From Polaribacter atrinae (GTDB lineage Bacteria > Bacteroidota > Bacteroidia > Flavobacteriales > Flavobacteriaceae), in NCBI RefSeq assembly GCF_038023995.1, contig NZ_CP150660.1, forward strand, positions 308,501 through 372,500: a stretch of 64,000 nucleotides of DNA. The letters are read 5' to 3'. The translations under genes and the position numbers were made by a program. Of this stretch, positions 1-8,497 are shown in pieces; the first letter of the stretch is position 1, and each line of letters opens with the position of its first letter. The notes below the pieces were generated by a model. It was given only the letters and a program-made list of their open reading frames with translations, was not told where the DNA came from and made no database searches.

Positions 1-308
1 AAGTGTTCTTTGTTATATGCTATTAATTCAGAAACAATATCTACAGCGATGTATTTCTGAGTAAGTTTTACAAATTTTTGACCAATATTAAAATCTCCAC
101 AGCCTAAATCTAAAACGGTAATTGGGGTTTTAAAAGAAGTTAAAAAAGAGGTAACAGTATCTATATAAGGTTGTATTATTTCTGGTTGATGTGAGCCAGA
201 ACCAGAATAAAATTCAGAATTATTAGTTCCCCAAAGTTTCATTTTATAAACCTGATCCATAGCGTCTTTTGTAGGCCAAGGTTTTTTGATTTTTTTCTTC
301 TGGTTCAT
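1..308 (-). CDS. Class I SAM-dependent methyltransferase, 3' part cut by window edge
   Basis: The reverse strand reads from an ATG at 308 off the window start, giving about 102 residues of an N-terminal region. It begins with a Lys-rich stretch followed by KPWPTKDAMDQVYKMKLWG. At about residues 68-77 it has VLDLGCGDFN, the glycine-rich SAM-binding motif I of Rossmann methyltransferases. A second acidic strand end (AVDIVSEL) follows at the expected distance. The substrate cannot be told from this fragment. The reading frame is open to the edge, so the gene is cut by the window and not visibly broken. Confidence 0.8.
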   Translation of the reverse strand, partial: MNQKKKIKKPWPTKDAMDQVYKMKLWGTNNSEFYSGSGSHQPEIIQPYIDTVTSFLTSFKTPITVLDLGCGDFNIGQKFVKLTQKYIAVDIVSELIAYNKEH

Positions 309-446
309 TATTTAATTTCTTCAATTTTTATTGATAAAAAGTAGATAAACTTTTCTTATGATATGCGGAAAAGAAACTATTTATTTCAATTGTATAAGGC
401 TTTATTAGTAACGCAACATTAATTATTTCTTTATTAAAAAAATATA

Positions 447-1151
447 TTATGTACTTTTTATTACTTTTAAAATTTCTTTAATAGTTTCCTTATCTGAAAT
501 AGTTTGAGGGGTATTTCCAAAGAAAAAACTTCTTTCTGTACTAATAATTTTTGATGCGGATGCATGAATTTCTTTAAAACCAGCTTGTTTAAATAGATAA
601 GTATTTTTTTTGTTGATACCGCTTCCAGGAAGAATTATCAATTTGTCTTTTGCTAGTTTTTGTAATTCTTTTAGGAGCTCAATTCCGTTTTCTGCTTTCT
701 CTTGTTGACCAGAAGTAAGTATACAATCAACTTTTAAAGCGATTAATTGTTTTAATGCTTCTTGTGGGTTTTTAACACAATCAAAAGCTCTATGAAATGT
801 AAATGACAAGGGTTTAGAAAGTGAAATAAGTTCTTTTGTTCTTTCTATATCAATAGAGTCATCATTATTTAAAACACCTGAAACTATACCGTTAAAACCT
901 AGCTTTTTACAGAGTTTTATGTTTTCTTTCATTAATAAAAACTCGTCATCAGAATAATAAAAATTTCCGCTTCTTGGTCTAATTAAAACATTCGTAACAA
1001 TGGTTAAATCTTCTGCTATTTTTTTTAATAGTCCAAAAGAAGGTGTAATTCCGCCAATAGATAATTCAGAACAAACTTCAATTCTATCTGCGCCAGCTTT
1101 TTGTGCATTTAATGCAGACTGATAAGAGTTTGCGCATATTTCTAGTTTCAT
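447..1151 (-). CDS. cutC: CutC family protein
   Basis: This 234-residue protein is a TIM-barrel protein of the CutC family, close to the usual length of about 240. Recognisable segments are the N-terminal strand MKLEICANS, the GADRIEVC motif at residues 20-27, the FTFHRAFD motif near residue 120 and a glycine-rich phosphate-binding-like GSGIN segment near residue 176. CutC was named for copper homeostasis in E. coli, but that role is disputed and the enzymatic activity is not established. It stands alone between a methyltransferase gene and a divergent sigma-factor operon. Confidence 0.92.
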   Translation of the reverse strand: MKLEICANSYQSALNAQKAGADRIEVCSELSIGGITPSFGLLKKIAEDLTIVTNVLIRPRSGNFYYSDDEFLLMKENIKLCKKLGFNGIVSGVLNNDDSIDIERTKELISLSKPLSFTFHRAFDCVKNPQEALKQLIALKVDCILTSGQQEKAENGIELLKELQKLAKDKLIILPGSGINKKNTYLFKQAGFKEIHASASKIISTERSFFFGNTPQTISDKETIKEILKVIKST

Positions 1152-1569
1152 AGGTTTTTAATTTAGTTTTAAAAATAATATTATTTAGAAATGCTGTTTT
1201 TATCTAGTGATTGTATAACAATGTTTGATAGTAGCTACTTTAAAAGATGACAAACGTAACAAAAAAAGAGGATTTACACGCTTAGACAATAAAAAAATAT
1301 AAATGTAAGTTTGTTGTGTGGTCTAGAATTCAGTAAAATTAAAATTTTTCTTTTTGTAGTTAATGCATCAATTTATCAAAATAATTTATTTTTTAGAATT
1401 TGTAACTTTTAACGATACATTAGTTGCTGAGTAAATATTTACAAGAAAAGACTTGTAAGTAGTGTTTAAATTTTTTTTATCCATTCTATTTCTTAATAAA
1501 ACACTATTTTTATTTTATAAAACTGTCACAAATTAAAAACAGTTTAGTCTATAGAGTACAACCGTTTTA
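1152..1569. other. Divergent intergenic region, no gene seen
   Basis: This 418-bp AT-rich stretch separates cutC (leftward) from the sigma-factor operon (rightward). No open frame with a plausible start, no tRNA fold and no repeat shared with the rest of the window was seen. It should hold both promoters, but I found no clean TAnnTTTG box with a -33 partner near either start. An imperfect inverted repeat with CTGT/ACAG-type arms lies around 1519-1544, just upstream of the sigma gene; its role is unknown. Confidence 0.4.
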
Positions 1570-2136
1570 TTGGAAACTAATCAACCACATATAACCAAAC
1601 TTATAAAACGCTGCAAAAAGTTAGATAAAAACGCGCAGTTAGATTTGTACAAAGCTTATTACCAAGCAATGTACAATACTGCTTATCGTATTTTAAAAGA
1701 CAGTTTTGAAGCGGAAGATATTATGCAAGAAGCGTTTTTAACGATTTTTACAAAGATGGATAGTTATAAAGGAGAAGTAACCTTTGGAGCTTGGTTAAAA
1801 AGAATTGTGATTAATAAAAGTTTAACCCAATTAAAGAAGAACAACCGATATCAAGAAGTAAAGATGGAAGTAATTCCTGATGATGAAGTAGCAGAAGAAC
1901 TAATTGATTATGCCAATTTAAAAGCAAAAAGTGTGTTGAGTTGTTTGCAGAATTTAAAAGAAAATTACAGATTGGTTTTAACCTTACATTTAATAGAAGG
2001 ATATGATTATGAGGAAATTGCTCAGATTTTAGACTATACAAATGAAAATGTGAGAACCACTGTTTCTAGAGCAAAAAAGAAATTAAAGCAAGTATTACTT
2101 GCAGAAAATAGTAAAGAACAAGCGTATGGAAGATAA
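1570..2136 (+). CDS. ECF-type RNA polymerase sigma factor (sigma-70 family)
   Basis: The 188-residue product has the two-domain layout of extracytoplasmic-function sigma factors. Region 2 (about residues 25-90) includes YNTAYRILKDSFEAEDIMQEAF, the -10 and core-binding helix. Region 4 (about 125-175) contains a helix-turn-helix with YDYEEIAQILDYTNENVRTTVSRAKK. The start is a TTG at 1570. Conserved sequence begins within a few residues of it, and the next ATG would remove part of region 2. It overlaps the next gene by 11 bp. Together with the three genes that follow it looks like an envelope-stress operon. Confidence 0.9.
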   Translation: METNQPHITKLIKRCKKLDKNAQLDLYKAYYQAMYNTAYRILKDSFEAEDIMQEAFLTIFTKMDSYKGEVTFGAWLKRIVINKSLTQLKKNNRYQEVKMEVIPDDEVAEELIDYANLKAKSVLSCLQNLKENYRLVLTLHLIEGYDYEEIAQILDYTNENVRTTVSRAKKKLKQVLLAENSKEQAYGR

Positions 2137-2650
2137 ATTAAATCAATTTTTTTCTGAAAATAATTTCGACTTTCAAGAACCTCATTCGGGTCATTTAGAT
2201 CGTTTTGAGCGTGCATTAAATGCCCAAAAGATACCTCGTAAAACCTCTTGGAAATGGATGTCTGTAGCGGCATCTATAGTTTTACTGGTTGGTTTTTGTT
2301 TGGGAGTTGGTCATCAAAAGAGACAGTTAGATTTGGCCGATGTTTCTCCTAAAATGGAAGAAGTACAAACTTATTTTGTTTCAACAATTTATCAAGAATT
2401 AAAAACTCTAGAAGAAAATAGAAGTTTAGATACAGAAAAAATTATAGAAAATGCTTTAGAAGAATTAGAAGAGTTAGAAGATGTATATGCCACTTTTGTT
2501 GTAGAGTTGACCAAAAATGGTAAGCAAACAAGGGTGATTAGTGCTATGATTAAAAATTATCAGCAACGATTACTTGTATTAGAAAACACTCTTAAACAGA
2601 TAGAGAACGTTAAAAAAATAAATTTAGAGAAGAATGAAACCTATCTATAA
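2126..2650 (+). CDS. Single-pass membrane protein, probable anti-sigma factor
   Basis: I place the start at ATG 2126, overlapping the sigma gene's 3' end by 11 bp, rather than at an upstream in-frame start that would give nine extra residues. The protein has a cytoplasmic-type N-terminus with a GHLDRFERAL motif, one hydrophobic helix at roughly residues 46-64 (VAASIVLLVGFCLGVG), and a Glu/Lys-rich C-terminal part predicted to be helical and periplasmic. Translational overlap with an ECF sigma gene and the single-helix topology support an anti-sigma role. No known zinc anti-sigma motif is seen, so the function is inferred from context. Confidence 0.7.
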   Translation: MEDKLNQFFSENNFDFQEPHSGHLDRFERALNAQKIPRKTSWKWMSVAASIVLLVGFCLGVGHQKRQLDLADVSPKMEEVQTYFVSTIYQELKTLEENRSLDTEKIIENALEELEELEDVYATFVVELTKNGKQTRVISAMIKNYQQRLLVLENTLKQIENVKKINLEKNETYL

Positions 2651-3707
2651 AATTATATTGTTATTGCTTTTATTTCCATTAGTAACGCATGCTAATACAG
2701 ATAAAAAGAAGCACGAAAAAAATAAGATTATTACTAAAGTATTTAATGTAAATAAAGATGCAAAAGTAGCTCTTAATAATAAGTATGGAAGTTTAAATAT
2801 TACTACTTGGGATAAAAATAAGGTAGAAATAAAAGTAACAATTACCATACAAGGTGATGATTTAGATGATGTAGAAGAAAGATTGTCTACCATTGATGTT
2901 CTTTTTAATGCAATTGCTAGCTTGGTTGAAGCCAAAACAATTATAGAAAATCAAAACAGCGCTTGGTCTTGGTGGGGAAAAAGTAAAAAAATTAACTATA
3001 AAATTAATTATGTAGTTAAAATGCCAAGGTCTAATTCGGTAAATCTACATAATATTTATGGGGATATTTACTTAGATAATTTAGACGGAAGTGCCGCTAT
3101 AAGTTGCGATTATGGTAAAGTTTCTGTTGGACGATTATCAGGGGCAAAAAATACTGTTAACTTAGAATATTGTACTACTTCTAGTATTAATTATATAAAA
3201 GAAGGTGTTATAAAAAGTGATTATTCTAAACTGATTATAGGAACATCAGAAAATTTAAAAATTAATGCAAATTATTCTACTATAAAATTAGATAACACAA
3301 AAAATGTTGATTTTAATTGCGATTATGGATCAATATATATTGAGGAAGCAGAAGAGATTATAGGGAGTTCAGATTATGTAAGCATGCATTTTGGTACGGT
3401 AAAGAAAAATTTAAATATAGAAACAGATTATGGTTCTTTAACGGTGCAAAACTTAGTGAAAGATTTTAAAAATGTTACTATTAATGGCGAATATGCTGGT
3501 ATCAGAATTCATATAGATTCAGATACTGTTTTCGAATTTATGATCGATTTAGAATATGCTAGTTTTAGTGGAGATGATGATAAAATGGAACTTTTTAAAA
3601 GTATTTCTAAATCGACAAAAAAATATTACGAAGGGAGATTCGGAAAAGGAAATACCAATTCTAAATTAAAGATTACCTCTCAGTATGGAGGTGTCAGCAT
3701 TAAATAA
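2634..3707 (+). CDS. Exported DUF4097-like repeat protein
   Basis: The 357-residue protein starts with a signal peptide (KIILLLLLFPLVTHA, cleavage near residue 20). The mature part is made of repeated short strands containing DYG, EYA and NYS motifs (for example CDYGKVSV, TDYGSLTV, SQYGGVSI). This is typical of DUF4097/adhesin-like right-handed beta-helix proteins found next to ECF sigma genes in Flavobacteriia. It overlaps the anti-sigma gene by 17 bp, so it is probably translationally coupled. A cell-surface or periplasmic structural role is likely; the ligand is unknown. Confidence 0.72.
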   Translation: MKPIYKIILLLLLFPLVTHANTDKKKHEKNKIITKVFNVNKDAKVALNNKYGSLNITTWDKNKVEIKVTITIQGDDLDDVEERLSTIDVLFNAIASLVEAKTIIENQNSAWSWWGKSKKINYKINYVVKMPRSNSVNLHNIYGDIYLDNLDGSAAISCDYGKVSVGRLSGAKNTVNLEYCTTSSINYIKEGVIKSDYSKLIIGTSENLKINANYSTIKLDNTKNVDFNCDYGSIYIEEAEEIIGSSDYVSMHFGTVKKNLNIETDYGSLTVQNLVKDFKNVTINGEYAGIRIHIDSDTVFEFMIDLEYASFSGDDDKMELFKSISKSTKKYYEGRFGKGNTNSKLKITSQYGGVSIK

Positions 3708-3739
3708 AATTAAAAATAATCAACCAAAAAACAACAATA

Positions 3740-4474
3740 ATGAAGAAAAAAGCATTTTTAACCAGTTTAATTTTAACCATTACTGTTGCTGTAAATGCAC
3801 AAAATTGGTTTGGAGGAAGTACTAAAATAAAAGGAAACGGAAATGTAATTACGGAAACAAGAACAACAGCAGATTATGATGGAGTTTCTGTTGGTGGTTC
3901 TTTTGATGTAATTCTGGTAAAAGGAAAAGAAGGTAAAATTACAATAGAAGGAGAAGAGAACATCATTCCTTATATAGAAACGGAAATTTCTGGAGATGTA
4001 TTAAAAATTCAGTACAAAAAAAACACCAACATAAGTACTACGCAAAAATTAACCATAACAGTGCCTTATGATGATATTGAAAGTGTTGCTTTAGGAGGAT
4101 CTGGAACTATTTCTAGTACATCTTTAATTGAAGCAGACAACTTTAAAGTAAGCTTAGGAGGTTCTGGAAACATCACTTTAAAAGTGGCTGCAGACAATGT
4201 AAAAGCTTCTATTGGCGGTTCTGGAAATGTTAATTTAGAAGGAGATTCTAACGAGTTAACTTGTTCTATTGCCGGTTCAGGAAATATTAGTGCTTATGGT
4301 TTAGAGGTAAATGAAGTGTATGCAAATGTTGCTGGTTCTGGAAATATTAAAACCACTGTAAAATCTAAAATTAAAGCAAAATTAGTAGGCTCTGGTAATA
4401 TTTATTACAAAGGAAACCCTAAAAAAGTAGATGCTAAAACAGTTGGTTCTGGAGATATTATTAATAAAAATTAA
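3740..4474 (+). CDS. Exported head-GIN domain protein (DUF2807)
   Basis: The 244-residue protein has an N-terminal signal peptide ending near VAVNA-Q. It then carries the head-GIN/DUF2807 fold, with GVSVGGSFDVILVKG at about residues 48-62 and repeated GGSGNI or GSGNI turns. At least seven such turns are visible (SGTIS, GSGNITLK, GSGNVNLE, GSGNISAY, GSGNIKT, GSGNIYY, GSGDII). It is the last gene of the sigma operon, 32 bp after its neighbour. Family members are thought to be surface or adhesin-like; no enzymatic motif is present. Confidence 0.85.
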   Translation: MKKKAFLTSLILTITVAVNAQNWFGGSTKIKGNGNVITETRTTADYDGVSVGGSFDVILVKGKEGKITIEGEENIIPYIETEISGDVLKIQYKKNTNISTTQKLTITVPYDDIESVALGGSGTISSTSLIEADNFKVSLGGSGNITLKVAADNVKASIGGSGNVNLEGDSNELTCSIAGSGNISAYGLEVNEVYANVAGSGNIKTTVKSKIKAKLVGSGNIYYKGNPKKVDAKTVGSGDIINKN

Positions 4475-4490
4475 ACGCTAACTGATAGCG

Positions 4491-5306
4491 TTACCACCAA
4501 ACTAAAAATATTTTTACAAGTTCGCCATTTTGCTTTTTCATCCAGCAAAGTGGCGAACTTTTTCTTTGAAAATATGCTTCGGTGGCTTGGTTAAATTCGT
4601 TAAAATTTAACCAGTTTACATTTTTATGAGGCAGTACAATCCAATCTTTTTTATTAGGGATAAAAAAGGCACAATCTTTAAATTGTGTCAATTCATTTTT
4701 GTTGATGTAAAACCCAACAACACAATCTTGATTTAAAATGGATAATTGAATGTCTGTATCAAAATAAGGAACAAATAATTGTCCTTTAAAATAAACTTGT
4801 TGCTCTATCTTTGAGGCTTTTAAATTGATAGTTTTTAAGTAAGAAACACATTCATCAGAATAGAGAAGTGGGAGTTGTTTGTCTTTTAATTTATTCAATT
4901 TTTCTACTAAAGAATCTTTTCTATTCGGACCAATAAAGTGGTCAATTTCACTAGTTCCGACTGAAGCATCATATAAATAAAACTTGTAAATAATTTCTAA
5001 ATGAATAGGAGTTTCTTCTTTTAATAGGATGCAATCTAATTCACCTAGCGTAATCTTTTCTCGTTGAATTTGGATATTCTCACAAACAATAGAGATTCCT
5101 TTTTCTTGTGCCAATTGAAAAGAAACAAAACGTTCTATATATTTACCTAAACGCATTTTATCATTAAGGTCAATATCAATTTTTGTTGATTTCAATTCAA
5201 TCTCAAATTGCTTTAAATCATAAACAATACTGTCGCTCCATAAACAAGGTGTTTGTAGAAAACCGTCGTATCTTTTCTGAATGTCTTTTGTTTTTTGATG
5301 TGTCAT
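4491..5306 (-). CDS. DUF1853 family protein
   Basis: The 271-residue product matches the DUF1853 family in length and in its hallmark segments. These are an N-terminal PCLWSDS, a central RLGKYIERF, a GELDCILL strand and a YKFYLYDAS segment. The ELD and LEI..K pattern in the middle resembles the acidic core of PD-(D/E)XK nucleases, which suggests but does not prove a nuclease-like fold. It is transcribed tail-to-tail with the head-GIN gene, only 16 bp apart. The function is unknown. Confidence 0.8.
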   Translation of the reverse strand: MTHQKTKDIQKRYDGFLQTPCLWSDSIVYDLKQFEIELKSTKIDIDLNDKMRLGKYIERFVSFQLAQEKGISIVCENIQIQREKITLGELDCILLKEETPIHLEIIYKFYLYDASVGTSEIDHFIGPNRKDSLVEKLNKLKDKQLPLLYSDECVSYLKTINLKASKIEQQVYFKGQLFVPYFDTDIQLSILNQDCVVGFYINKNELTQFKDCAFFIPNKKDWIVLPHKNVNWLNFNEFNQATEAYFQRKSSPLCWMKKQNGELVKIFLVWW

Positions 5307-5388
5307 TATTTTTTCAAATTTACAATTTTATAATTTCCATTTATAGAATAATTTGTACATTGAAAATCTAAAATTAAACAGCATCAAA

Positions 5389-6060
5389 ATGCAATTTCAA
5401 AAAGACAGTTTACAGTTTTTAAAAGATTTACAAAAGAATAACAATAGAGATTGGTTTACAGAACAAAAACCAACTTTTGTTAAGATCCAAAGTCAGGTGA
5501 AAGAAATCTTTTTAGAGATGCAAGCAGATTTAGAAAAACATGATGATATTGATAAAATGAAAATCTATCGTATTTATAGAGATGTTCGTTTTTCTAAAGA
5601 TAAAACTCCGTACAACCCAAGATTTGCAGTATCTTTTTCTAGATTAGGAAAACAATTACGTGGTGGTTATTTTTTACAAATAAAGCCAGGAGAATCTATG
5701 TTAGGAGGTGGTTTTTGGCAACCAGAAAAAGATGATTTATTTAGGTTAAGGAAAGAGATTGAACAAGATGCTGTTGAGTTTAGAGAGGTTTTAGAAGACA
5801 AAGATTTTAAAAAATATTTTGGAAATAAATTTGAAGGTGATGAATTAAAATCAGCTCCAAGAGGTTTTGATAAAGATCATAAAGACATTGATTTACTGCG
5901 TAAAAAAGGGTTTGTTGCAATCAGAAATTTTACAGATTCCGAAGTTTTAGCACCTAAATTTCTAGAGGAGTTAGATGATAGTTTTAAAGCTTTACGTCCG
6001 TTTTTTAATTTGTTTAGTGATGTTTTAACGACGAATTTAAATGGGGAGAGTATTGTTTAA
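5389..6060 (+). CDS. DUF2461 / TIGR02453 family protein
   Basis: Translation from ATG 5389 gives 223 residues. An upstream TTG would add 12 residues with no family similarity, so I reject it. The N-terminus MQFQKDSLQFLKDLQKNNNR and the following DWFTEQKP, the IYRDVRFSKDKTPY motif and FWQPEKDDLFRLRKEI are hallmarks of the DUF2461 family. This soluble family is widespread in Bacteroidetes and its role is unknown. The gene ends just before the 147-bp repeat block. Confidence 0.88.
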   Translation: MQFQKDSLQFLKDLQKNNNRDWFTEQKPTFVKIQSQVKEIFLEMQADLEKHDDIDKMKIYRIYRDVRFSKDKTPYNPRFAVSFSRLGKQLRGGYFLQIKPGESMLGGGFWQPEKDDLFRLRKEIEQDAVEFREVLEDKDFKKYFGNKFEGDELKSAPRGFDKDHKDIDLLRKKGFVAIRNFTDSEVLAPKFLEELDDSFKALRPFFNLFSDVLTTNLNGESIV

Positions 6061-6068
6061 AATCCCAT

Positions 6069-6600
6069 TGTCATTTTGAAATGAGCCATTTTAAGCGACT
6101 GAGAAATCTCTAATATTCTAAAATTTAGATTTCTTTTCCCACGTCATTCGGAATGACATTGTTATTATTGAATCCTTTTTTTAGAGAAATTAAGTCTATA
6201 ATTTTAAAGTACAATTTTCATTTCGAAATGAGCCATTTTAGGCGATTGAGAAATCTCAAATATTCTAAAAATAAGATTCCTCTTCCTGCGTTATTCGGAA
6301 TGACATTGTTATTTTTGAATCCTTTTTTTAGAGAAATTAAGTCTACAAGTTTAAAGTACAATTGTCATTTCGAAAGGAGCCATTTTAAGCGATTGAGAAA
6401 TCTCTAATATTCTAAAAATAAGATTCCTCTTCCTGCGTCATTCGGAATGACGTTGTTATTATTGAATCCTTTTTTTAGATAAATTAAGTCTATAATTTTA
6501 AATTACAATTGTCATTTCGAAATGAGCCATTTTAGGCGATTGAGAAATTTCGAATATTTTAAAATTAAGATCCCTCTTCCTACGTCATTCGGAATGATAA
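6069..6600. repeat. Tandem array of a 147-bp repeat, 3.6 copies
   Basis: Four copies begin at 6069, 6216, 6363 and 6510, each exactly 147 bp apart; the last stops near 6600. Each unit starts with a TGTCATTTCGAAATGAGCC-type sequence and has CGTCATTCGGAATGACA about 70 bp later. It therefore contains an inverted-repeat element of about 90 bp followed by a spacer with TTTTTTAGA-AAATTAAGTCTA. The array fills the gap between the DUF2461 gene and the convergent MATE gene. A single related element in opposite orientation lies at 60586-60664. The structure suggests a MITE/REP-like sequence that was tandemly amplified; any open frame across it is incidental. Confidence 0.9.
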
Positions 6601-6622
6601 AAAAACGATTCTTTTTATGGAG

Positions 6623-7978
6623 TTAAGTAGACTTCAAATTTCTATTAACCTCGCGTTTCAATACCAATATGGTAATCAAGGTCGATAATACATCAGCAAT
6701 AGGGAAGGACCACCAAACACCACTAATTCCATAATATTTAGGTAAAAAATAGGCTAACGGAATTAAGAAAATCCCTTGTTTTAAAAGTGTTAAAAATAAA
6801 GCAGGCAATGCTTTTCCTGCTGCTTGAAAATAAGCGGAACCAATTAATTGCATGGTAATTACAGGAGTTGCCAAAAAGACAATTAACATAGCACTTGGTG
6901 TTTCGGCTAACAAAATAGCATCATTGGTAAAAATCCAAATGACTTCTTCTTTAAAAAAGAGGATTGTTATAAAAATAATGGTTCCTAAAACAGATCCATA
7001 TATAATAGATTTTTTGATTGTTTCTTTAACACGTTCGTTTTTATTTGCTCCTATATTATATCCTGCAACAGGCAAGAAACCTTGAGAAACTCCCATTACA
7101 GGAGAAAGAGAGAACATCATAACGCGGTTGATAATTCCGAAAACGGCTATGGATATTTCTCCTCCATATTTAAAAAGAGAGTAATTTAAAACAATCATTA
7201 AAATACTTATAGCACCTTGCCTAACAATAGAAACACCACCTAATTCTACAATTTCTCTAACAATTTTGCCATCTAATTTAAAATTCTTAGGAATAATCTT
7301 TAATTCACTTTTAGAAGACAAGAAGAAGTATAAAATATATAAACCACAACTTGCGTATGAAATTGAAGTTGCCAAACCTGCGCCCCACATTCCCCAGTTA
7401 AAAAACTTGATAAAGATAACATCTAATACAATATTTAAAACAGCAGGAATCATCATTGCGTACATGGCAAATTTAGGTTTTCCTTCGGCTCTTATGGTTG
7501 GGTTTCCCATCATTGCAAAAGCTAAGAACGGAACCCCGTATATGATCACTCCAAAATACTCTGAAGCAATGGGTAAAATATCGCCTTTGGCGCCAAATAA
7601 ATTAAGAATAGGAACGCTAAAAAAGTTTCCAATAATTACAAAAAGAATGGCTAAAATTACAGTTAAAGAAACCTGATTACCAAATGTAAGAAATGCTTTT
7701 TCAGATTTACCAGCACCTAAAGCTCTCGATATTATAGAACTTCCTCCAATACCAATTCCCATTCCAATAGAAGAAATTAGAAACGCAATTGGTAGCACAA
7801 CTGTAATGGCAGCAATTGCTAAAACTCCAATCCATTGTCCTACAAAAATAGTATCGACAATCATATTTAAAGACATTACAAGTATTCCTATAGTAGCCGG
7901 AGCAGCTTGCTTAATCAATAAGTTGCTAATTTTTTGAGTTCCGAGGTCGTTAGCTAATTCTGTCATAATATTTGGCAA
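6623..7978 (-). CDS. MATE family efflux transporter
   Basis: The 451-residue polytopic membrane protein shows about twelve hydrophobic segments and the two-fold repeat of MATE cation antiporters. Diagnostic stretches are PATIGILVMSLNMIVDTIFVGQWIG in the first bundle, GIGGSSIISRALGAG in the cytoplasmic loop, and VMGVSQGFLPVAGYNIGA at the start of the second half. It probably exports drugs or other cationic compounds in exchange for Na+ or H+. It is a single gene transcribed toward the repeat array. Confidence 0.93.
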   Translation of the reverse strand: MPNIMTELANDLGTQKISNLLIKQAAPATIGILVMSLNMIVDTIFVGQWIGVLAIAAITVVLPIAFLISSIGMGIGIGGSSIISRALGAGKSEKAFLTFGNQVSLTVILAILFVIIGNFFSVPILNLFGAKGDILPIASEYFGVIIYGVPFLAFAMMGNPTIRAEGKPKFAMYAMMIPAVLNIVLDVIFIKFFNWGMWGAGLATSISYASCGLYILYFFLSSKSELKIIPKNFKLDGKIVREIVELGGVSIVRQGAISILMIVLNYSLFKYGGEISIAVFGIINRVMMFSLSPVMGVSQGFLPVAGYNIGANKNERVKETIKKSIIYGSVLGTIIFITILFFKEEVIWIFTNDAILLAETPSAMLIVFLATPVITMQLIGSAYFQAAGKALPALFLTLLKQGIFLIPLAYFLPKYYGISGVWWSFPIADVLSTLITILVLKREVNRNLKST

Positions 7979-8071
7979 ATATCGCCATAAACAGCAAGTT
8001 ATTTGTAAATCTATCTGTAATAATTGTTATAGAATTCTTAAAATTTTTATGTTTGCTAAAATTGATAAAAG

Positions 8072-8467
8072 TTGGATAACGTTTTTACATTAACAATCAC
8101 CGTTTCACCAGATGATATAGACAATTTACAACATGTAAATAACTTGGTCTATGTAACTTGGATGGATAAAATAGCAACAACTCATTGGGCTCACTTAACA
8201 AAAGAGAACCCTTTACCACAATATGTTTGGGTGGTAATGAGGCATGAAATAGATTATTTAAAACAAGCAAATTTAGGAGATAAGATAACTGTAAAAACAT
8301 GGGTAGGAGAAACCAAAGGGATTACTTCTGTACGTTTTATGGAGTTTTATAAGGAAGATCTGTTGTTGGTAAAAGCCAAAACAATATGGGCAATGTTAGA
8401 TTCTAAAACATTTAAACCAGCAAGAATTAGAGAAAATGTTTTAAAAGTATTACAACCTCCTAAATAA
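8072..8467 (+). CDS. Hotdog-fold acyl-CoA thioesterase
   Basis: The 131-residue protein is a single hotdog domain of the YbgC/4-hydroxybenzoyl-CoA thioesterase type. It has DDIDNLQHVNNLVYVTWMD at residues 14-32, which contains the catalytic Asp and the HVNN motif, and a central VMRHEIDYLKQANLGD strand. The start is a TTG at 8072; the conserved domain begins almost at once, and no upstream in-frame ATG is available. It likely hydrolyses acyl-CoA thioesters; the chain length is not predictable. Confidence 0.88.
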   Translation: MDNVFTLTITVSPDDIDNLQHVNNLVYVTWMDKIATTHWAHLTKENPLPQYVWVVMRHEIDYLKQANLGDKITVKTWVGETKGITSVRFMEFYKEDLLLVKAKTIWAMLDSKTFKPARIRENVLKVLQPPK

Positions 8468-8470
8468 AAG

Positions 8471-8478
8471 TATCTTTG
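8471..8478 (+). promoter_or_regulatory. -7 promoter element of the DEAD-box helicase gene
   Basis: TATCTTTG matches the Bacteroidetes -7 consensus TAnnTTTG exactly and lies 19 bp before the helicase start codon, immediately after the thioesterase stop. No clear TTTG -33 box was seen. Confidence 0.6.
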
Positions 8479-8497
8479 CACAAAATTAAGATACAAA

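Noticed and set aside
6153..6407. Open frame of 84 codons across the 147-bp repeats
   Set aside because: Its translation is itself repetitive with the 147-bp period (49 codons) because the period is a multiple of three. It has no family similarity and is explained by the repeat array.
6069..6600. CRISPR array
   Set aside because: The repeat is far too long, the whole unit including spacer is repeated, and no cas genes are present.
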